From Plazaster borealis (Eukaryota > Echinodermata > Asteroidea > Forcipulatida > Labidiasteridae), in contig CM037467.1 of the NCBI GenBank assembly GCA_021014325.1, forward strand, positions 11,732,773 to 11,796,772: a DNA stretch of 64,000 bases. The letters run 5' to 3'. The first letter of the stretch is position 1. Each line of letters opens with the position of its first letter. Below the pieces are notes generated by a model. That model was given only the letters and a program-made list of their open reading frames with translations. It did not search any database and was not told where the DNA came from. Shown here one piece after another: positions 48,307 to 58,100 of the stretch. A program made the position numbers and the translations under genes.

Positions 48307-48534
48307 CAAAGTGTCCCATACTAGACCTTGACAACAAATGCGATATGCCAATGTGTTGTTTAATTAAAAAAACAGAAGCCTTTTATGTAGTAGAGAAACA
48401 CACTTTGTTCGATTCCATCCGATATACAATGTTCTTTTTCATTTAATTTTGTTTTTCTCGATTGTTCAGGTATTGCAAAAGGCTAAAACAACATCTGAGT
48501 AAGTTTTGTGTGGAATATTTGGGGTGTTGGGGTG

Positions 48535-48577
48535 TTTGTTTGTTTGTTTGTTTGTTTGTTTGTTTGTCTGTTTGTTC
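48535..48577. repeat. (TTTG)n microsatellite
   Basis: Paralogue of the 30341-30420 tract, shorter, again followed by T-rich sequence. Confidence 0.9.
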
Positions 48578-50619
48578 GTGTGTGTGTTAGGGTTTTAGGG
48601 TGGTTTATATTTTTATGTTATATTTATTGTTGTGTTGGAGTGTTTGTGAGGTTTTTTTTCTTTTCTTTTTCTTTCTTTTTTATATTCGATTTTCTAAAAC
48701 AAAATTATTTTTTTTCTTTTTCTTTTTAATTTATTCAAATTTATTCGTTTTTCTTTTTTGCTGTTCTTTTCTTTATTCTATTTTATTAGGTTTTTTTTCT
48801 TTTTATTTGTTTGATTTTTTCCCTTGTTTTCTTTTTCTTTTTGTATTCATATGTATAATTTTGTTTTTCCTTCTTTTGTTTATTCGATTTTATTAGTTAT
48901 TAGTTTGTTTGGGGTAAACAAAGTGTGACCTACCAATTATTCTTAATCTACATTCAGAGTCAACGGACTTTGCATTGCATATGATTAAAAAACAAAATGA
49001 TAATTATAGTCATTTGTGAACAACGAGATAAACGCAGCGTTTTTATTTGATACTGTCCTTTTAGCAAATTTTCAGTGGAGCCCGATCGAGATCAAGAAAT
49101 GATGAACACCACTCAGTACCCAACTCAAATCGAATCACCAATGAATGGTATGTCATGCTGAAGGTGTACTCAGATTCTCCAGCTACCAACACCCCTTTTG
49201 TGAATGTCCGCGATGTCAATGATGTGTTTATATTCTGCAAAATTTCGAAGACCTTTGTGCCCCTTGTTTGTTGTTGTTTGACTCCAATTTATTAAGATTT
49301 CTAAACCGTGGTAAATTGGAGAATCAAGGTCCCATTATACACTTTTGTTGACTTACATTGTCCATGCCGGTGTGGCAGGAAATTCTGTGTGTCCCCCCCC
49401 CCCCCCATGGCGAAATTTGTACAAACTTTTTCTAATAGCGCCCTCTTTTGAATCATTCTCCTTCAGCCCATGTTAATTTCCTAAATGGGTGACAGAATCA
49501 CCGGGGACTGATTTTCCTAGGACACCGGCAAATCCATCATAATTTGACTTCTAGTATAACATGTGTTACCTTCTAGATTTTACACCTTACGGCGTGCTGA
49601 TAAACAACACTCGCTACCAGTGGAACCAATTTGAGCCCCTCCTCATAGCCGAGGCTGCCTTCTCAGTCGCTAACGTCCTCACGTACCTTCACCTTCTCCA
49701 CTGCCTACTGGTGGTGGAGTTCCTTGGGCCTCTACTGGTCTCCTTTAGCAGCATGATGATCGACGTCTGCAAGTTCTTCGTCATCTTTCTCTTTGTCTGG
49801 GTATCGTTCGCCATCGGTTTGACGCAGCTTTACCGGACCTTTGAGGCGTTGGACAAAGAGTTGTGCAAGGAATTGTTAGATAAGGCGGACTGTCCTGACA
49901 CTCCGTTTCTATCGTAATTACACTTTTAATGATTGTCTAAACTTTGTGTTTAAACATTTTGGAATTTGAACCGCGGTGTTATTTGACATCTTGTCCAGTA
50001 CCTCATGTACTTCCTAACTTTACCTACTTTACCTAACGCAAAAATAAAAAAGCATCTGGCTTTTTGGTTTGCAGACCTCGGTTTCGCTATAAAGCTGCAG
50101 CATTGCACCAAAATACAAATCTGTAACTGGTCGATAGATAGAGTTTATTTTACAAGAAAAGGTAGATTGTTCCAACATTTCTTCGAGTACAGTAAAACAG
50201 ACGGCAGTTGTTGTTGTTCTTCTGATAGCGTCCTCTTCTGAATCAACCTCATTCAGTCCATGTTAAACTCCCATAATGGGGGACAGAATCTCCGGGGGAC
50301 AAAATTCTCTAGGAAACTGGATCCCGACCCAAAACCTGAAAAACTCAATCCTCTCTTGTTGTTTCCCCCTTCAGATTTTGGCATTCGATGTGGACTCTGT
50401 TCTGGTCGCTATTCAACCCGATTGAACTCGAGAATCTCACCGTGGACGAGGACCTCTACTTCACTGGACTCGTGGGGGCGTTCCTCTACGCCACATTCAT
50501 GTTGCTGGGTGTTGTTGTACTCCTGAACGCCCTCATCGCTATGATGAGTAACACATACACGAGAGTTGAGGTGCGTTATCCCGCCTTTAACCTCCCCACT
50601 TGAGACTTCAGCAATGAGG

Positions 50620-51180
50620 CTTTTTTAGAAGGACACACGTAAGGCACTTGGTCAATAGTCATGTCAGTCTCGGTCTGTTTTCAGAGATTTGAAAGAGCTT
50701 AGAACAGAAAGCTAAGCTTGATGTTATTGAAGGGTCTTGAGACTTTTTGTATGCAAGTTCACCCCAAACAAAGCTAAAAGCCACTCTTGGTAAGAGGTTA
50801 CCAGAAGAAAATAACTCAGGAGAGCTGAAGGTAGGAATTTATATTCTTCTTAAAACAGTATAGATTGTAGGTTGGAGAGATTGCACCAGGCGAGGAGTTC
50901 CAAGGGGTGCAGTACGTGGAATAAAGCTGTTGGAATGGCACTTTGTTCTACAAGGTGTGAGAAGAAGCAGAAAGCCTGGTTTCAAGCTCAAACGTCCTGA
51001 TATGACACACCAGAACACACTGGTGGCACATTTACCATGTTATACAACTGTGGAAAAGCATACTTCAAAAGTCAAATTTAAGACTTTTTCCCTCTATAAA
51101 CTTGTTAAGGATACGCAGAAACCCTGTTTATGTCCGTTCTTTGAATTTCAATACCAATGCTCTGTTTGGGGGCCTACATT
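50620..51180. other. Copy 2-specific segment in intron 13
   Basis: Unit 1 intron 13 (33763-34305) lacks the text from about AGAAGGACACACGTAAGG to CAATGCTCTGTTTGGG. A 103-codon ORF (50930-51241) spans part of it (GVRRSRKPGFKLKR), but I recognise no protein. It may be the tail of a LINE or an unclassified repeat. Confidence 0.5.
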
Positions 51181-53152
51181 TCGCTCTCTCTTGGCAGTGA
51201 TTATTATTACGAAATCCCCCCCCCAAGTGGTTAGAAATTGATGTCTAATAGTTGCGTAATAATTTTTACAATTTTAATTGATTTTTCTTGCTAGGAAAAC
51301 TCACAGGTGGAATGGAAAGTCGCCCGCACGGAGCTGATGAGCGAATACATGTCATTGCGCGTGACCGTTCCTCCTCCATTTAACCTGATCCCGAGTGTCA
51401 ATACAATACTTAGATTCACTCGTTTTGTCCGTCGGAACTGCAGCCGGGGCGAGTCAGCTCATGAGGTGAGCACGTTCATTTAAACCCGGTTGGGAGCCCC
51501 GTCCCCTCCTACAGGAGTCACACGTTATTTATTTCATTGTTTTCGCCCAGTTGCAAGGCCCAGAGCATGTTCTTGAACGTCCTTGATATCCTAGACTGGA
51601 CCACTCCACATTATCTAAGAGGGGGGTTATTTCCCAGGGTTTCGTTTTGTGTAACGGGCTGGGGGAACACAACCATACCCAGCGTACAAAATCAGCTACT
51701 TGTCTTAGCATCAGCATGGCATCAGACTCAAAACAGCAGCGGGACAAGTGCTCCTAAGTGCCCCCACCCCTTCGCTAAAAAACATCCAGAAACATTCAGT
51801 GCCCTCAAAAAGGGGAAAGACGTGGCCCCTGACCATCAGTGTAAACATCCCGGCTGCAAGATTTTGTTTCCTACGAACTTTTTGTCCCCATACGGGAAAT
51901 TAACATGGGCTGGAGGAGGATGATTCAAAAGAGGGCGCTATCAAAAGAGGTTTGTACACAATTCTCCGTATGGGGGGACAAAAAGTTCGTAAGAAAAACA
52001 ATCTCGCATCCCGGCTACTCCGCTGGTCAAAAGGGTAAATTCCAAGGCATCACATCATAAGATAATTATGGGGGTTTGTTGTGAATCGGGTGATTTAAGT
52101 GAAGTATAGCACCTCTATCCCCACTCATTGTTTTGTGGTTACTGTTTGCTTTTTCCCAAGCCGAACCGTGAAGGCCAGCCGTTGAGCGCCATAGACGATG
52201 CATACGTGGTAAGAATTCGTGCAGTATATTATTAAAGCTGCATTTTGATACATTTATATTTGCCAAAAAAGACAATGTGCCTAAATTAGTTACTGTTTTC
52301 TTCCTTTTTATACAAACTGCCAAGCATAATTATTATATTCACTTTTATAACCAGTTCCAACTCCCTTAACCCACAGGAGTTAAGTCGTGACCTTGCCGAG
52401 CGTTGTCGAAGAAAGTGCAAAATGAAGGAAGTGACAAAAGCCCATCAGAGCAAAAGACAACACGACGTGGACCTTCTTAGAAAAGCTGTTGAAAATATGA
52501 GGTAACTTTCCATTTTACAAACCACTATAGGCACGTTCCCCCCCAATGCTTTTATTATTTGCTTGAGTTAAAAGTTGTAGTCTGGCGCTTGGGTCATAGA
52601 GTAGGTCCATATACGCATGATTGCTTCTCTGCTGCTAGGAGTATATAATGGGTATTCGGGGTAGTAGTTGTAGATAACTTCGAATTGCGAAGCAACTGAA
52701 GTAAAGGCCCTAAAACAGTAAAAGTTTATGATGAACGGTATACGATTCTCACTTGGTAATTTAAGTGTGATACAAATTAGGAATGAATGTTTATAATATC
52801 ATTGCTTTAAATGTGTAGTGCAACTTTTTCAGAAGAAGATGACCGTTTTCCCCTACCTAATCTTTGTCCATTTGTTGTTTGTTTTAATTTCCAGCCAAGA
52901 AATGAAAGACCTACGTCAGCAAATAAAGCAAAGTTCGGTGACGAACTCCTAAACAACATTGATGAAGTAACGGATTGTTTTCATAAATATGAAAATTTTG
53001 TGCTTATATTATCTAGTAGAAAATGTGTTTGCCTTAGTGTAGTAAAGGAAATAGTATAGAATAACTTGAAGTTAATAATGGTAGTAGTGTAAGTAGGTTT
53101 TCTAAAGGGGTTGTTGTAAAAGCAGACTTTTTTACCATCTCTAATGATAACA

Positions 53153-53416
53153 ATAAGAAGTAACTATAAATAAATAGTAAACTTGCGGGTACAACCATGT
53201 GTAAATCTCTTATGTGGGAGTGCTGGCTCTGAAAAGAGCCAGGGGCGGGTGTGGTCTCGACGTTTCGAACAGTATAATCTGCCCGTCTTCAGGAGAATGC
53301 TGTGGACTGATGCTACTGTTCGAAACGTCGAGACCACACCGGCTCTTTTCAGAGCCACAAAGGAGATTTTACACATGATTGTACCAGCAAGTTTACTATT
53401 TATTTATAGTTACTTC
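53153..53416. mobile_element. Fold-back palindrome FB2, complete
   Basis: The outer arms AAGAAGTAACTATAAATAAA and TTTATTTATAGTTACTTCTT are exact inverted complements. Further in, GTAAACTTGC..GGTACAACCATGTGTAAA, GGCTCTGAAAAGAGCC and GGTGTGGTCTCGACGTTTCG mirror the right side. The loop includes TTCAGGAGAATGCTGTGG. It lies immediately after duplication unit 2. The AATAAA at 53169-53174 inside its left arm could serve as poly(A) signal for TRPC copy 2. Confidence 0.88.
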
Positions 53417-55069
53417 TTATTTTTCCACAACATGCAAAGCTTCAAACACCACTTGAAATGATAACATTGAGGATTTAACTTATTTATGGGATTAGGGGTA
53501 GAAATCTAGAAGATTCGAATGAAAAGTATACTGCTCCAGTATTACAGCTGATGTGTCACTCCCTTAAAAATGCATTCAATTTCATAATTACATCATATTT
53601 AAATACCACCATCCATGTAACGCTATTCCACTTTGTATCTTGATATTTTCGTTCTCAGTAAAACATGCGTAGTCTTCATCCTTTTACACCGTAATCTACT
53701 CCAGGCCAAATCACTAAAACACATTTTGTTGTCACAGTTTGTTGTCAGCTATGGCTATATACACTGCAAACAATTTGTTTTATTGGTTTTGTGTATTGAA
53801 GTCGATCGGACCGCTAGAATTTAGGTTTATGTTTCATGTGACTAACTGACGAGTATTATTCATGACAGAGATACGCAGCTTGCCACGTGTTTCGTCTGCT
53901 TAGTTACATAAATTGGCGGGAACACGACATATAAACTCGCCCTTTCATACTTTCTAACAGATGTCCGGTATTTGTTGAATGAAAGTGATATTATTGGTTA
54001 ACTTCCGTTTTGATGTGTCCCAATTCGTCATTTTCACAACGTTGGAATGTTTGAACAGTTCTCATTATAACCACATTTGACATGTTTGTTTTATTTTAAA
54101 GTTTAATAGAACAAGTATTGGACCAAATAATTCACATAGAGCTTCTTGATAATTGGTTTAACATTGTGGTGCAGGGAACCAGTCGTCATGATATCTTCTG
54201 GGTTGGTACCTCTGTCAGATAAAAACTAACCTTTTGCTTCCGGTGAACTGTATGCCTTTTAAATAATTATGTACTTAGTATATTTCTAAATCTAAACATC
54301 AGTTCTAAACGAGTTTATCCATCACCGGGGTCGGGTACCGGTAAGTCTACAAATGATGTAAGCAACATACATCACATTTTGGCTGGTAAACCGTCACTGC
54401 TAAGCATACTCTAATGTGCCAAGTACGTCTTCATGCTCACGTTAGTATTAAACGATCATGTGGCCTTATATTCCTAGAACTGAAATATTTCGGTTCCAGA
54501 TTTGTGATATGTACACACTGAAATAAAAATATTAAAAATGAGTACGAATGGTGTCTTGTTCTAATTAAGTTTTGTAAATTAATTTGTTTTAACTTATCGT
54601 GTACGTACACGATAAGTTTGGAAGTATTGTGTACATACACGATAACTTATCGTGAACGTAAACGATATTGGACTTGTCGTGTACGTACACGATAAGTTAT
54701 CGCATACGTACACGCGGATAAGAGAGAGATTTGTTTATTCATTTGACGTCAATACGCTTCCGTACATGTATTTGAGGGTATTACGCCAGTCTTTTCTGTA
54801 ATGGTAGCATTTCAAATAATGCATGATCCCCGTATTGTTTGTGGTGACAATCGACAACATCGACTTTTGCACAGCAAACTGCGTTTACTTTAATTTGGAC
54901 ATTATTGACAATGTAGAAAGAAATAGCCAACGATCACAGATGGTTTCTTCGCAGAGGCGTCCACTGTCCAGTCTCGGAGTGTGGCACAGGTCTGACAGAT
55001 AATACGCGGTTTAGAGATCGGAGTGGATCGGTTACAATGTCGTGCACATGTTTCGAGCTGAAGGACCTT
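53417..55069. other. Intergenic, TRPC copy 2 to PITP
   Basis: No gene recognised. The main feature is the dyad cluster at 54591-54715. Confidence 0.6.
54591..54715. repeat. Cluster of GTGTACGTACAC dyads
   Basis: A perfect 28-bp palindrome centred on GTAC occupies 54591-54618. It is followed by three further imperfect copies of the ATCGTGTACGTACACGAT core (about 54630-54655, 54643-54666, 54673-54699) and a half-copy ATACGTACACG near 54704-54714. It lies about 390-510 bp upstream of the predicted PITP start site. It could be bound by a dimeric factor or simply be a decaying tandem repeat. Confidence 0.7.
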
Positions 55070-55101
55070 TTATAAGCGCCCGGTTCGCGGTGGTTCGGTC
55101 A
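55070..55101 (+). promoter_or_regulatory. TATA/Inr core promoter of the PITP gene
   Basis: TTATAAG at 55070-55076 lies about 30 bp upstream of TCACTTT at 55099-55105, which fits the Inr consensus YYANWYY with A+1 at 55101. This predicts a 56-nt 5' UTR before the ATG at 55157. Confidence 0.65.
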
Positions 55102-55156
55102 CTTTCTAGCGAGAATCGTTCCAAGAGTTAGTTTTGCTTACACACCAGGATTCAGG

Positions 55157-58100
55157 ATGAAGCTGGTTTTTGCTGTTGCGGTGACGGTTTTTGCGTCCTA
55201 TGGGAACGCCCTGTTAACGAAGGAGTTGTGAGTAAAAAATTGATTTATTTTATTTATTTATTTATTTAGACGGGCTATAGCATTATCAGTATTACAACTG
55301 CTATCCCCAAGGGCCCTGTGTACAAACAGTAACAAGTAAAATAGTAAAATGGTAAAAATACAGAGCAACAAGAAAAGCCATGAATCAAAAACTGAGTGTA
55401 AGACAAAAACAACAATCTTACATTCTTTCCTAATACGAAAAAAGTTGTCCAAATTGCATTCAAGACACGATATGAGATGGAACAACATACCGAAACAAAA
55501 ACAGTGCCTTTGATTTCAACTGGGCAAAGAACTCCCGACTTTTGTTCCAACTGAAATGTTTCTGAATGAAAATCATTTCTGAAAGCCCGTTATAACTTGT
55601 CATTTTGCCAAGTAATATTTTTTTCTTTTTATACAGCCGGACTCTGCTTCCGTACTCAGTCGACGAGGTGAATATTAGCATTGTTGATATCATTCTTTTT
55701 AGAATTATAACTAGTAGTATGTTTTTCGAAGTTAAATAAATAAAGCAAATGTATTGTCGGTATCATGAAGCAAGAGGTATCATGAAGCTTTACATGGTAG
55801 TGCATGTTTTCACATCTTGTGTTTTTGTGTGTGTGGGTATGTGTATTTTTCTATGTGTGAGTTTGTAGTGACATTCAAACAAAGTACATACAACAAAAGG
55901 GACAATAGGTCCACGATTGCTGTCTCAAAGGGAAACAATGGGGTCCGTCCACGTTTGTCTGGACCAAGAGTTGAACAAAAGGAGGGTCCATGATTGGAGG
56001 TCATTACACAGCTGTACTGTATTGGCCCTTCTGCTTCCTTTTACTCGATTGAATTAGATATCTTGATGTCCTTTTAATGATAGTTTAGCTTTTTAAATGA
56101 TGTGATAATGTAGCAATTCACTTGTTATGCTAAGATTACAATTGTGAATAAACTATTCCTCCTTCATCAATCAATCTATACTATAGCAACATTATATAAA
56201 ACAAAATGTCTTTGGTAAAAACAATCAAACCAGTTAAACCACCGGTTCTTCTCAGAACCACCACTACTCAAAACGAATTTTACTCTTGCTGTCACCGCAA
56301 ATCTCACCTGATAGTACTCCCACCATGCAAAGTTTTAAATCCTACAAAAACAATCCCATTGAGGACAAAAAACCCGATCCTATCCAAAATGTTATTGATG
56401 TTGTTGTTGTTGCTGGGGTGTTTTTTTTTTTTTTTTTTTTTTTAAGGGTTCTCGGGGGGCGGTTTTTTTACTGGATACTGTTGTCAGTTGTGTTTGTAGT
56501 TTGTCATCCGTAACTTGTTCTGTCGTTTGCTTGTCTGGCAGTGTTTGTGGAAAGTAAACAGCTTTATAGTAGCTAAGTCTGCCCATTTGCATTCCACAAA
56601 GTGGGACTAGCGTTTTTGGTTTGTTATTGTTGTTGATGTTGTTGTTGTTGTTGTTGTTGTTTTATTTTTCTTCTTCTCTTTCTTCTTGTTTGCGCTTTTC
56701 TGTTGTATAATTAAACTAATATAATTTAATTGTCATGGATTTTTTAAGTATCTAAGTTGTACCTTGTTTTTATCCTGTATAATTTACATATAAAATGATA
56801 ATGAAAATGAAATATTAGCACTAGATATTAACGACATGAAATGGACCGAATCGAGCCATCGTCTGCCAGACATTATGGCGTCGAAATATACGCACTTATA
56901 AAGTTACTACCGATAACCATACTTGTCTAAAGGTTCTACATGGCCCCCAAAAAAATACCAACAGGGTGGTTCAGAAGATATATCGTTTTCATATCAATAT
57001 CATGCCACGTATGTCACTAAATACGTACATAGAATCATCAGGTTGCATAAACCATTCGTCCTGATCCAAATACTTATTTTTGCTTGAGTTTAAAAGTCAC
57101 AGATCTGTAGTCACGACATCCAAACCCAAGTACAAATTTGCTAACTCTTTATGTTGAAACTTTCAATTGTATTTTTCTTATTTCTTTTCCAAATAATGTG
57201 ACAGTTTCTTCTCGGGTACCGCTGGTCCATCGCCGAGGCTAGTATTCTTGAGACAGGGGGCGGGGAGGGCCTTCAGATCGTTGGGGAACCGAGGACTGAT
57301 GATTCTGGAGAATTTACCCACAAGATCCTATATCTGGAAACGTAAGGAACACCTTTTTTTTGCAGGGTTTATTGAAAGTTTGAATACCCGTTACATGATT
57401 GTTTCCTGTTATTGTTGTTGTTTGCTTGTTGTTCATGTTGTTGTACCAGAAGCGTGTCGTGGCCGAGTGGTCTAGCACACCGAAGTCAAGTTGTGGTGGC
57501 TGAGTAACCACATTTTTGGTTTGAATCTTGGTCCCGGCACGTGCGTCCTTGAGCATGACACTTGACTATAATTGCTCCTCGGCGTTTATGGATCCTGCCG
57601 AGTAACGAAGTAGAAGTAGAAGTGATGTTGTTGTTTATGTTGTTGTTTATATTGTCCTCAGGAAAGCGCCACCAATCTTCAAATTGATGGCCGGGGGTGT
57701 ATTCAAAGTGCACGAGAAATCGTGGTTCACGCCAACTGGCGTCACCACCAGATACACAGTAAGTTTTCGTCCATTCTCGCGTTATCCCGCGAAGATTCAA
57801 CGAGATTATTTAGAAATGGCGAGAATCTGCTACTTTAAACTTTACTATTCACATTAATGTATGATATATTCCAATAATATTTGATTTTATGTTTTTGCTG
57901 CTTTAGGAAAGGAAGATCATGGGGAGCGATTTCGGTCTGACGATAATTTCAAAATTTGTTGATGCCGACAACTGCCAAAGGAATGACGTAAGAATGACAT
58001 ATAATAGATTTGATAGACCTTGTGCGTTGACGTCATCACGCCGCCATCTTAGTGGTAAAATGGTTATAAAAACAATGGAAAACGCACATATGTACGCACG

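Larger units (their letters stand above)
39693..52952 (+). pseudogene. TRPC-family channel, copy 2 (exon 4 frameshift)
   Basis: Seventeen exons match copy 1: 39693-39788, 40311-40437, 41818-41933, 42916-43022, 44204-44410, 44627-44812, 45432-45628, 46331-46533, 48019-48161, 48470-48498, 49065-49147, 49577-49913, 50375-50570, 51295-51465, 52161-52208, 52377-52501, 52895-52952. All splice sites are present. Exon 4 is 107 nt instead of 108: one base is missing in a run of A's near 43001-43006, giving a TAA at 43018-43020 after about 147 codons. Without that loss the protein would be 809 aa. It ends 18 codons into exon 17, earlier than copy 1, at TAA 52950-52952. Exon 2 has one extra codon and exon 8 lacks one, both in frame. 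The pore exon keeps LFWSLFNPIELENL; the exon 14 TRP box is EWKVAR. The rest being open argues for a recent lesion or a sequence error. An in-frame TAG lies 9 nt before the ATG, as in copy 1. Confidence 0.85.
38214..53164 (+). repeat. Tandem duplication unit 2 (TRPC locus)
   Basis: Collinear with unit 1 from GAGTCCGCATAAATCACTTC to AGAAGTAAC. It lacks the 18145-18661 element, the family A element of intron 1, most of the 24734-26232 insert, the exon 12 tail duplication and the SINE of intron 12. It has its own insertions: a MITE at 43726-43951, inverted repeat X at 46735-47135 and the 50620-51180 segment. Confidence 0.88.
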
